Part shown: piece by piece, positions 25,480-36,190 of the stretch
How the letters are laid out: each line of letters opens with the position of its first letter
How positions within the stretch are numbered: position 1 is the stretch's first letter
NCBI RefSeq assembly: GCF_000283155.1
Contig: NW_004454181.1
Span: 19,589,206-19,653,205 of the forward strand
DNA: 64,000 nt
Reading direction: 5' to 3'
Origin: Ceratotherium simum simum
Taxonomy: Eukaryota; Chordata; Mammalia; Perissodactyla; Rhinocerotidae
Program-made: the position numbers and the translations under genes
The notes under the pieces: generated by a model
What the model was told of the DNA's origin: nothing
Seen by the model: the letters and a program-made list of their open reading frames with translations, nothing else
Database searches by the model: none

Positions 25480-25932
25480 CCGTTCTTTCCCTTGTTTACT
25501 TTGCTCCAAACAAGCACATTGGCCTTCCTTCTCTTCCTTCATTTTTCTTCCCTGAATGTACAAAACTCTATTGTGCCTCAGGATCTTTGCACTTGCTATT
25601 CTGTCTCCTTGGGAAATTCTTCTGTTACATCATTGAATGACTAGATACTTCTTATTACTCAGATTTCAGCTAAAATGTCACCTCCTCAGAGAGACCTTCC
25701 TTAATCACCCAATCAAAAATAGCCCCCACCTAGGCATCACCCCCTCCCCATTTTATTTTCTTCTTGGAACTGTTGACATTCTGAAATTTGCTTTCATTGC
25801 TTATTTACTTGTTGTCTGAAAAACCTCTTTCTGTCCTTGATAAGAACTAAGCCCTTGGTGGGCAGATACTTTATCTGTCTTGTTCATTGCTGTTTCTCCA
25901 GTATGTAGAATAATGCCTGGCTCACAGTAGGC
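25480..25932 (+). mobile_element. L2 3' end inserted in a MIR
   Basis: The sense L2 3' end is clear: tctttgcacttgctattctg, agctaaaatgtcacctcctc, gagagaccttccttaatcac, gttcattgctgtttctccag and ataatgcctggctcacagta. MIR sequence of one orientation flanks it on both sides. Confidence 0.82.
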
Positions 25933-25935
25933 TCA

Positions 25936-26055
25936 CAACTTATTCCTATGATTAAGTGACTTATCTAAGGTTACAAACTAGTAAGTGATGGAGTTGGGGT
26001 TCAAACTCAGGACTGTCTGACTCTGGAACCTGAGCTGTTGACTAATATGCCATTT
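25936..26055 (-). mobile_element. MIR, right part of a split copy
   Basis: Antisense MIR resumes: aagtgacttatctaaggtta, ggggttcaaactcaggactg and tctgactctggaacctgag, ending near ttgactaatatgcc. Confidence 0.72.
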
Positions 26056-26694
26056 TTTGCTCCCAGTTTCCATATCCATGTGCCATATGGGAACACATAA
26101 ATGGAGAGCACCAGTTAAATGCCAATGATACCATCAAGAGTCAGGAAAAGTATCTTGATCCACAGAGGGAGGAATAAGGTTCAGATCACTGCTGAGCCTT
26201 TCATGTCTAGTACGTGTCACAGTTCAGGAGACAGGAGCTGGGTCTCGTTTCCAAAGGTCCAAATTAGTTTAGCACAAGTATCTGAGAATTTAGAAGTGTC
26301 TGTTCTTGTCTTACTGTCAACAGAAGAGAGATTTTTGCCTTGAGCCTTAAAATGTGGATTTAATTCAGTTACTCACTTCCTTACTCCAGCAGTTCCACTC
26401 TGTTACATCCTGGAGGTTCACGCATCCTCCATAATTTTTAATGAGTTATTTGGGATCTTTCAACCAGATAGAAACTAGCAATCAGGCAGGTTTCAGAGAA
26501 TATCTCATTCCATATCACTCAAGGATATTTTAAAGGACAAAGTTAATGAAGACCTAACTGCTGCAGACCATTTTTACATAAATAATACTCAAAGCGTAGT
26601 CAGTTCACATAGACACCAGAGATGTGTATGGAAAGATATCAGGAGTGTCAGGGGAGAGAGGACTTAAGCCAGGAGTGTGTATTGAGAGGCTGGA

Positions 26695-26865
26695 GGCTGT
26701 TGTGGGTAAGAACTGGACCCGGAGTCTGGAAGTTTCCCTTCAGACTTGCCTCTTCTCTTAATTTGTCTTATGACCTTGAGGATGTTTCTAAACCTCTTGA
26801 TCCTCAGTTTTCCAAGCTATAAAAGGAGGTGTTGGACAAATTTGCAACGTCATAACTATTGATGA
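26695..26865 (+). mobile_element. MIR-like element
   Basis: Sense MIR/MIR3 character: tcttatgaccttgaggatgt, ctcttgatcctcagttttcc, aagctataaaaggaggtgtt. Confidence 0.55.
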
Positions 26866-27284
26866 CTCTTTTTGTCATTTTCTCTTATGAACCTCCTATG
26901 ATGACGTATTTTTTCAACCTAATTGCATTTATTAAGAATCACACTGTCTATTTTAAAATTATTGGAAGCCGTGTGAAACTGACAATTCAGAGCTTCTCGT
27001 GTGCATGAGATAACCAGTGTTTCCATATGGAATTGATATGATCCCATATCAACAAGAGAAAGTTACTGAATGTTTTAGTGTGCAGCCTTACTGTGGATGA
27101 ATTTAGGATTCTCTCTCTGCAAGGTTGTCCCCATTACTACGTTTGAAAACTCTTAGTTGAAAGCCACTAGATTGGCTGATCTCTTGTGTCTCTTGTGACT
27201 CTAACTTTTGAGGAGTCTGTAAAGAGTGGTTCAGCAAACAGGTAGGGTGGAGAATATGGGCTGTGTGGGGTTGAGGGTATAAGT

Positions 27285-27897
27285 TTAATAGGATATACTT
27301 TATTTTGTAAAGCATTTTTAGGTTTATAGAAAAATGAAGGGAAAGCACAGAGAGTTCCCTTATACTCCCTCAATACCCCCTCCCCAGTTTCCCTTATTAT
27401 TAACATCTTGCGTTAGTGTTATGCATTTCTTATAATTGATAAGCCAATATTGATACATTATTGTTAACTAAAGTCCATAGTTCACAATAGGGTTCGCTGT
27501 GTTATACAGCCTGTGGGTTTAGATGAATGCGTGATGTTATGTACCATTACATGTATCTACCATTACAATATCATGTAGAATGGTTTCACTCCCCTAAAAA
27601 TACCTGTGCTCCACCTATTCATCCTTCCCTCCCTCCCCACAAACTCCTGGCACCCACTGATCTTTTTACTATCTCCATAGTTTTGCCTTTTCCAGAATGT
27701 TATATAGGAATCATATAGTATATAGTCTTTTCAGATTTGTTTCTTTCATTTAGCAATATGCATTTAAAGTTCCTATATGTCTTTTCATGGCTTGATAGCT
27801 CACTTCTTTTTTATTGATATATAATATTCCATTCTATTTATTGCCAGTTTGTTTATCCATTTACCTATTGAAGGATGTCCTGGTTGCTGATGCTTTT
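27285..27897 (-). mobile_element. L1 (L1M-lineage) 3' end
   Basis: The plus strand shows the antisense of an old L1 3' region: stretches such as agttttgccttttccagaat, tagcaatatgcatttaaagt and cttttcatggcttgatagct are hallmarks. It is 5'-truncated, has no open frame and is unlikely to be active. Confidence 0.8.
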
Positions 27898-28370
27898 TAT
27901 TTAGTTGAATTTTATATTGATATAATGGTAGATTCACAAGCAGTTGTACAGAATAATACAGAGTGATTCTGTGTACCCTTTGCCAATCTCCCCTTATAGT
28001 AATATTGTGCAAAATATTTTTGTGCATAAAAAAATTTTGCACAATATTATATTGTACTATACAATACTAATACAAGACATGAACATTGATACGATTCACA
28101 CATCTTATTCAGATTTCCCTAGTTTTACTTGTTCTCATTTGTTTGTGTTTATGTTTTTAGTTCTATAAAATTTTATCACATGTAGGTCTGTGTATCTATT
28201 ACCCAAGTCAAGATGTTGGACATTTCCATCACCATAAGGATCCTTCCTATTGTCCTTTTATAGTAGCCACATCCATTTTCCCTCTGTCCTAATCCCTGGC
28301 AATCACTAATCTGTTCTCCATTTCTAAAATTTTGTTATTTCAAGAATGTTAAGTAAATGGAATCAGGCAT
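27898..28370 (-). mobile_element. Second L1 (L1M-lineage) fragment, part 1
   Basis: A separate antisense L1 3' fragment abuts the first. Hallmarks include ttcacaagcagttgtaca, accataaggatccttcctat and ctgttctccatttctaaaat. It is interrupted at 28371 by the MLT1-type LTR and resumes at 28780. Confidence 0.78.
28000..28049. repeat. 16-bp perfect inverted repeat
   Basis: The arms taatattgtgcaaaat (28000-28015) and attttgcacaatatta (28034-28049) are exact reverse complements around an 18-nt AT-rich spacer, inside the second L1 fragment. Confidence 0.85.
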
Positions 28371-28779
28371 TGTATTAGTTTTCTATGACTGCCATAACAA
28401 AATACCACCGACTAGGTGGCTTAAAAACAGAAATTTACTTTCTCCTAGTTTTGGAGGCTGGAAGTCCAAGATCAAGGTGTTGGTAGGTTTGGTTTCCTCT
28501 GAGGACTATCCCTGGCTTACAAATGGCTACCTTCTCTCTAGGTCCTCACATGCTCTTTCTTCTTTGCATGCACACCCCTGGTGTCTCTCTGTGTGTCCAA
28601 ATTTCCTCTTCTTATAAGGACACCAGTCAGATTGGATTAGGGCCCAGCTGAATGGCCTCATTTTAACTTAATTACCTCTTTAAAGGCCCCTATCTCCAAA
28701 TACAGTCATATTCTGCAGTACTGGAGGTTAGGACTTCAACATATGAATTTTGGTAGAGGACACAATTCAGCCCATAATA
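28371..28779 (-). mobile_element. MLT1-type (ERVL-MaLR) solo LTR
   Basis: The reverse complement starts close to the familiar tatgggctgaattgtgtcc and contains a match to the usual tccaatctgactggtgtcct, ending at a gccataacaaaatacca-like edge (seen on the plus strand). The length of about 410 bp suits a full solo LTR of the MLT1 group, as I remember it. No internal retroviral sequence is present. It sits inside an L1 remnant. A target duplication is not clear. Confidence 0.8.
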
Positions 28780-28905
28780 TTCAGTACGTAACCTTTTGGT
28801 GTTGGCTTTTTTCACTTGGCATAATTCTCTGGAGATTCATTTGGGTGTAGCAATAGTTTGTTCATCTTTATTGTTGAGTATTATTCCACGGGATGTTGCT
28901 TAATG
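28780..28905 (-). mobile_element. Second L1 fragment, part 2
   Basis: The L1 match resumes after the LTR with gtacgtaaccttttggtgtt and continues through ggcataattctctggagatt to about 28905, in register with part 1. The order gives relative ages: L1 first, LTR second. Confidence 0.75.
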
Positions 28906-29924
28906 CCTTTTTATTTCATGTACTTTAAGGCAGTGCATTTAATGCCTTATATTAGGGGCCCTGAGTTAATGCAAACATAGAATAAGCTATGACAACCCAG
29001 AGGTTAGGAAGCCATGTAATAGACCAACTTTAGCACTAATTTCCTTAGACTGAATTACCGTATAACAGCATTGAAAACCAAGATTTATAAGTTTTTAAAT
29101 AATCACTTAAAATTAACTTGCTAAAGTGGCTGTTTTTTGGAGGGAGGTACTTACTAGCAAAATATGCTAAATTTAAACATTGAAAATATTTTTATGGTCT
29201 AATCTCCCCTGGTTCCATATTTGTTGTAGAAATGTTTAAAGATACAGAGTTCAACTGTTTTGATTGCTTTTGTCATAACCCCTTCTTCCACATGAGCTGC
29301 TGCTTTTGTTAATGTGATCTTCCACTCATGGCTGAATTTAGCTGCTTGTGTCTTTTTGAAAATCTGCTCATGAGACAGAGATTATGCTTCATGAATCTTA
29401 AGATAATATAGCTGGGACATATAAGGTCTCCTGCCTGATATGAAGGGAAGAGGGTAAGCCTGAGGAATGATAGTGAGGAAATGCCAACCAATAACAAAAC
29501 TCACAGAGAACCCCTCATTCATATGAAATATTGGGAAAACTAGACTGAATTGATAAGATGTCTAATTTATAGACTATTTTCAAAGCAGTAAGATTTCATT
29601 TAGTTTCAAGCCTCAAATGTAACAGGCTAAGATGCAGATAGGTTCTAGAAAGCAAAATTACATAAACCAGTGATATTTGCAATTCACAAGACTCCTAAGT
29701 TATATAATTAATATATGTTGTGAGCACAAAGGTCTTTAAAATTGCACAATTTCATTGATAGACTGACAAAGCAGTGAACATAGAAGAAATAATTTCTGTA
29801 TCATTTTATTTAAATAACAATTTATGCTGGGTCCTCTGTTGGCAATTAAAATGCTTTAGATTATCAGCCCAACACATTCTCTTGAACTTTTTATTGAGCA
29901 TCACCAACAAAGCAACAACTATAC

Positions 29925-30150
29925 CACTATTGCTACTAACATTTGTTGAGTGCTCAGTATGAACCAGGAACCCTGCTAGCCATTTTAAATAATGTAAACC
30001 TCATAGTACCCTTACGTGTTAGGTACTATTATTATTTCCATTTGAGAGTCAGGAACACTGGGGCATAGAGGGGCTAAGTTAACCTGGCCAAAGTCACATC
30101 AATTAGAAAAGCTTGGGAGTCAAGGATCATAAATTTTGTGTTGAATTCTT
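29925..30150 (-). mobile_element. MIR
   Basis: Antisense MIR: catttgttgagtgctcagta, gttaggtactattattattt, ggccaaagtcacatcaatta. Confidence 0.75.
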
Positions 30151-30603
30151 TCCAATTATCGATAGAGGAAGATAAATAGTAAAACTAGTAACCTTTAGGG
30201 ATATCTGGATCCAGGATGTAACAGAGAAGGTTCTGAACCACTGAGATGACCCAAGAAATTGAAAACATCAGTGTAAAAATCTCCAAAGTCCATGGGTACC
30301 TGCAGCCTTCTCTTCTGCCCTTTTTATCCCCTCACACTGAATACCCTCACCTGGAGGGCTGGACCCAGATAGAAGGTACTGTGGAACATGTACTGGTTGT
30401 TCATCAGCACATTTCTGGATTGTTATATTAAAAAGCTATGCCTCTCCCCCAAATAGAAATTTGATTCCAAAAAATATATAGTGATAAAAATATACGTGGA
30501 CACAACCCGAAACGTGTCCACCTAGACTAATATTTATTTCAGGAGATATAACTTGGGGAGCTTCATGAATAAATTGTAACAGTTTATTTCAAAACCATTC
30601 TAC

Positions 30604-30801
30604 AGCAGCACCGTCCAATAGAATGTTATGCAATGATGGAAATGTCCTATATCTGTCCTGTCCAATACAGTCGCCTCTAGCTGCATGTGGCTACTGACCA
30701 CTTGAAACGTGGCTATGGAGACTCAAGAACAATGGAATTTTAAATTTTACTTAATTAAACTTAAATAGCCACATGTGTGGTTACTGTATTGGACAGTATA
30801 A
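30604..30801. mobile_element. Palindromic hAT-type nonautonomous DNA transposon
   Basis: Ends gtccaata (30613-30620) and tattggac (30787-30794) are inverted; the interior has atgatggaaatgtcctatat, gccacatgtg arms and a TTTAAATTTTA-like core. This is a common mammalian MER-class element (MER3/MER5 group by memory). Confidence 0.72.
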
Positions 30802-32159
30802 TTCTAGAGAGTAAAGGTTTGATTACAACAGATACAGTATCATAAAATTCTAAATATACCTGTTCCTCATATTCCTTTCATCTCTCCCTGGGCAGGGGAG
30901 TGAGGAAGGGGATAGAGAGGGAAGGGGTGGTTGAGTCCAAACGTAAAATCATTTTCCATGTTTATCTGTCCCAAATTCAAGCTGTGTTTTGTTGACAAAA
31001 TTTGGGTAGGTTGAAGATTTGGCAGGCCCGTCTGTCCCCTTGCCTGCATGAATGTGTCAGCACCTCATTAATCTTATGTTAAACTGTAAAGGCCCTTTTC
31101 CCTGCTAGTATGGGCCTATTTTTAAAAGACATTTCAGTGCCCTCTTTGCATCTCACAGTTAGATTTTTTAAAATTTACAAGTTGCTCTATGGATTAATTT
31201 CAGCATATGTTTTATTTAAATATATCCTGATCATTTCCGAATTGGAATGAGAGAAATTATTTTGGGGATAGGGAAGTTAAAATGTATTGTGTCATGAGTT
31301 TTTGAGGAACATATTAGGCATTTATTTTCTAGAAAGTAAAGGCATGAGGATTCTCTGTATTACCTTTCTCCAATTTTAATTGGTCTTTCAATGAAACGAC
31401 TCTATCAAATATGTGGTCTTGGTGATCCTTCTCTGTCAAGAAAGAAACACATAGGGTACACATTTTTTTTTTTCTTAACTGTTTTTGTCATTTTTGTTCA
31501 ATGTAGGAATTAGATGACAATCTCTTTAAACGATACAGAATATTTTAAGCCTTAAGCCTGTAGTGCTTTGTCTTACAGGTGCGTGGTGAATTGTGATTGC
31601 TTTTTTTTCTCTTAAGACAGACATCTAGAATAACCACTTTCTGTATTTCCTGACACTGGAAACAGATACCGTTTGGGATTCCTTTTATAGTTTCTCCAGC
31701 TAACGACTCCAGTGACCACTCAATTGTGGTCTCGTAGTAAATCAAAATTTCTTTGAAAGACCCAGCTCTGTTATGTAATTGTAAATGTCCCACGAAGTCA
31801 TCTCACCAACTAAAAAGAAAAGTGAGTTTTCTTTGCCTTAAATAATATGGACTCTGCCACTGCACATAATACTTCTGAAAATAAAAGAATAGACCATTTT
31901 CTTCTCCTCTTCCTCCTCCTCCTCCTTTTAAATTAACCTACAATTGATGAGGCATACTTGCAAGCTTCAGAATGTGTCAGATCTGGTTGGTCAATCATGA
32001 AGAAAGAGAAAACCACTTTGCAAAGCGCTGCTTCGAACTTACTGGGTCCTCCCATGAATGACTTGCCCTAGCTGGAATTTTGGGTTTCAAAATGACTAAG
32101 CAGAATACCCTGAGTCCCTGAACGGACTCTCACTTGTTTACTTTGCATTTTAATAAAAT

Positions 32160-32760
32160 AGAGTTAAAAAATAAAATCAGAGGAGGGCCCGGGTCCTGCA
32201 AGTAGCCAAGGGGAGGACCCTGAGGGAGTCTGAGGGGACCCCACAGAACCTCTCCCCTGCATTCATCCCTGGGAGGCCCCGGGGTGGGATGACTGTGTGC
32301 GTTGTTTCCTGACTTCCCCATCAGGGGAAGTCGGACCATCAGGGTCCGAGAGAGACTAAAGAGCAGCGCTTCAGGTGGGCAGCGGGGAGGGCCCGGAAGG
32401 AAAAAATATCTGGAATAATCAAGGCAAATCAAATCGACCCCATGCTACTATCGGGAGCAGCGCGTTCACAGCTTGCAGTTCGTCGCCATCTTTGGGGGGG
32501 GGGGAATCCGCCATGTTTTGCCAGGATGCATTTAGGTCAAACAGGGAGACGGTGGAACTTTTAAGTATGGCTAACATTGGTAGGGGAGAGGGTCTTCGGT
32601 GGGGCCATGTTGCCAGGCAGGGCAGACAATTCGCAGGCATAGGCCAAGGCCCAGCGTTTTCCCCTCTGCCCAACTCCCGTGACGACACTGCGGCGTTGCT
32701 CAAGACTCTAGAAGTCAGTGCCCCCTTTTGCCAACTCGGAGAAAAGGCTTCCTCAGAAAC
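32160..32760. promoter_or_regulatory. GC-rich, CpG-enriched island with paired YY1-type motifs
   Basis: The stretch stands out from its AT-rich surroundings by G+C content and by roughly two dozen CpG pairs counted by eye. It holds gtcgccatcttt (32482-32493), an exact match to the YY1 core as I remember it, and tccgccatgtttt (32507-32519), a near match, separated by a G run. A third gccatgttgcc lies near 32605-32615. No known repeat family was recognised. It could be an intronic promoter or enhancer, an exapted retroposon, or GC-rich sequence without function. The longest open frame of the window (146 codons, 32375-32815) falls here but is better explained by few stop codons in GC-rich DNA. 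Confidence 0.35.
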
Positions 32761-32939
32761 TGGGGCCTCAGTATGTGCCAGTCCTTGTAAAGCAGTTCAC
32801 CTCTTCAGAGGCTAATGCCTCTCAAAACCAAGAACAATTAAAGCGAGAGTCTTTCCAAGCAACTGGGGAATTGAGCAAAATAAATCAGAAATCCTCAGCC
32901 TTGGCTCTGGAGGTTCGCCTCATTATGAGAGCAGAACTA

Positions 32940-33270
32940 TTAGCCCTCTTGCCATTGTCTTTCATTTCTCAAGTGAGGTGATTCTAATTAAATTAATCTG
33001 CATGTCAATCTATCGGTGATCAATCAAAGAGCCTGAGGTCCCCCCTATGCTGCGGGGTGCTTGCGGCTGACAGGGGCTGATAATGGAGGAAGAAATAAAC
33101 TGTCGAGCAAAGTTAATTAGTCAACATAATAGGTGGATTAAACGGGAGCTGGCTGATTGCTGTTTCCCATGTCAAAGCATGAGGTGGGAGCTGAAGCTGC
33201 AATTACAGACAATTATTATATTTGGTTGTAAGAGGTCGCATGAATAAACATATCTCTGTGGGTTTCAGTT
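32940..33270. promoter_or_regulatory. Candidate conserved non-coding element upstream of the second exon
   Basis: This repeat-free stretch has homeobox-like cores (attctaattaaattaatctg, gttaattagtcaa), a TCF/LEF-like atcaaag (33023-33029), and unique, balanced composition typical of developmental enhancers. It lies about 0.8-1.1 kb 5' of the exon at 34082. Conservation was not tested. Confidence 0.35.
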
Positions 33271-34027
33271 TTAATCCTCTCTGCATTTAATATAAGGAGA
33301 AGTGTAGGTCATTTCTTCTCATTGTTTTAGTCAAAAATTCTCTGAGAAAACACCTTTCCTGTGTCCCTTCTGGCAAACTGGGTTCAGAGTCAGTTTATGA
33401 GATGGCCAAGGTGTCTGGACTGTACCTTGGGCCAGTGCCACCATTTTTTTTTTTTGGCTTTGAGACACAGATCTAAGACCCTTAATTAGTAAGGATTTTT
33501 TTTTTGGGGGGGAGGGGACCGTGATGGTGATGAGGGGGTCTTTGGTCTGATTAACCGAACTAATGTGGGAAGAAAAAAAGTACAAGAAACCCCAAAAAGA
33601 CACCCAGGAGAGAAAGCTGCCTCCCAGCTCTCACTGAATCCTCTTTTTCATTTCTCTATCCTCTTAACCCTGACACAGTGGGGGGGGGAATATTTTAAAG
33701 ATTCAAAAGATTTTTATTTGCATGATCAACTGTGATATCTGCTTCAGTGTCTAAACTGAAGGGTAATTTAGGTGAAACACAACCACCCTTGTGTAAAAAA
33801 ATATGCTAATAAAGATCCTCTTGTTAAAATTATGGTTAACAGTGTACCTTCGGCTGTATAACTATAAACTGTGCAATTTTACTTAAAACTGCATCAAAAG
33901 CGTTCCATGCCAAAGACCCACTCATCAATAGCTCCTCTTGTTAGACTTGTACAGCATAAGCACCAGTTATTATGTGAAATAGCTATGCAATTTTCTTCAG
34001 CTCCCAGCTGTTATTTATTTAACTTGA

Positions 34028-34381
<354 letters not shown>

Positions 34382-34944
34382 TGAAGCCTAGCCTTTCTTG
34401 TTGCACAGCCCTCTACCAAATGGCTGACATATCCTTTCTTCTGGTTGAGAGAGAAAGGGAGACCTGGACCACTGCTTTATTTTAAGCTCCCACTTAACTA
34501 AAAAATAAAGGCCAAAGCAGGGTAGCAAAAATCATGATACATTTTGAGTTTACCATTGACCTGGTTGTATAATGAACTCCATTCTTTTTACAATCCTGCT
34601 GATGTATCTCTCTGACTATATATTTAACTTCATTTGGAGATAAAGTCCAAAGTCTAGGCTGGAGGTGCTTTCTGAATATGAAGCCCAAACTAGATGTCCC
34701 TCTCGTGCCCTGTGCATACCGCTACCCTCATCATCACATGAGGGAGCCTGATTTCTGTAGGTAGACTTTGGTGGGGAGAAATCACATTTATCTTGAGAAT
34801 TATAGCTAATCAGGGGTGCTTTTGAAAGGACTGGAGGAAACCAGATAAAAATTTGAATCAAGGAAAGTGAATGCCACTCAAAGGAAACATGGGCTAGAAT
34901 GAGTGTACATCTGAATGTTTCTATACTAAATGTATATGTACTGT

Positions 34945-35070
34945 ATCCATCCTTTCTTCCATTAGTCTGTCCATCCATCCGTCCATCCATCCATCCGTCC
35001 ATCCATCCATCTACCTACCCATCCTCCATCTGTCCACCCACCCATCCATCCATCCACTCATCCATCCAAG
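34945..35070. repeat. Imperfect (TCCA)n microsatellite
   Basis: Roughly 25 tetranucleotide units of TCCA with variants (tccg, taccta, caccca) occupy this stretch, about 0.7 kb downstream of the alternative donors. Open frames across it on both strands (Pro-Ser-Ile-His or Met-Asp-Gly-Trp repeats) are artefacts of the repeat. Confidence 0.9.
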
Positions 35071-36014
35071 AAACAGCAACTGAGACTCTGCTGGCTACCA
35101 ATCACCATGCTAGATTTTCTCTAATCTCCTTCAAATTAAACTCTTAACTCATTTCCCCACTTCACTTTCCAGTGTGCTAGGTCTGCAGGATTCTTTTAAA
35201 AACACTACCACACAAATTACCACCCAATTGCTTGATTTTTCCATGGGCCATGAGCTGTCCATGATATAATTCATAAGATAGAAAACTCCCTTTCCTGCCG
35301 GCATCCCAATTTAATAAACACACCACTATCATTGTTTTTGCCTGATTTTTTTTTCTGTGCTTAAAGAATACATAAACTGTACTTTTTATTAATTAGCCAG
35401 ATGTGAAACTCTTAGAAGGGATTCTTCACCACATCTAGTTTTACAGTCTTTAAAAAGTAAACCATCATCTTTCAAAAGCTGCTTCTTTATGGTTTCATTA
35501 GTGCTGAGATGAATGGATATTACTTTTTGCAGGAGGCCATTTGAAACACCTGCTCATGATTACATTCCTAGTTCCATTCCTGTACTTAAAATTATTCTGA
35601 TCCTCACTTTACAGTAATGTTGCCTTTTTAATACCCTTGGAGTCACTTAAGGCATTGTATGACTAGAAATGTTTAAGTGGAAGGGAGAAGGAAAAAATAG
35701 GTAAATACTCAGTAGGCACAATTTGGAGATCGCTGGCTAAAAAACTGAAGTCTTGTTTTTTGACTGTGGCTGGTTAGTTACAATGGTTACTGTCCTGCCC
35801 AGGTTCAGGCTTGACTGTTAGTTTGAAGTCTGCCTGTCAAGAGTTCGCAGTTTCAAAAGGTGCTCCAAGTGCAGACCACACCCAGCTCCCATTCCTGCCC
35901 TTGGGAAGCCGGTGAGAGCATGTAACACCACACAAATCATCCCCTCACCAAAAAAACCCAACACAAACCAACAAAAAAGCAACGTGCTAGAAAGGACACC
36001 TCTAGGTCATGGAG

Positions 36015-36190
36015 GTAAGGAACATTACTTTGCAATGTGATGTGGAGGATAGTCTTGAAATAGGAGCCAGGAAACCTAAATTCAACTCTGAGTTTCACCT
36101 CTGGCCTTTGTGTGACCTTGGACAAGTCAACTTACCTTTAGGGATCCTTAGTTTCCTTCTTGGTAAAACGAAGGTGATGATCTGTAGGGG
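36015..36190 (+). mobile_element. MIR-family element
   Basis: Sense MIR/MIR3: ctttgtgtgaccttggacaa, gtcaacttacctttagggat, ttagtttccttcttggtaaa. Confidence 0.65.

Noticed and set aside
34945..35070. Possible CRISPR-like array
   Set aside because: It is a tetranucleotide microsatellite with no spacers, in vertebrate intron.
34616..35147. Open frames with Met-Asp-Gly and Pro-Ser-Ile-His repeats
   Set aside because: They are translations of the TCCA microsatellite.
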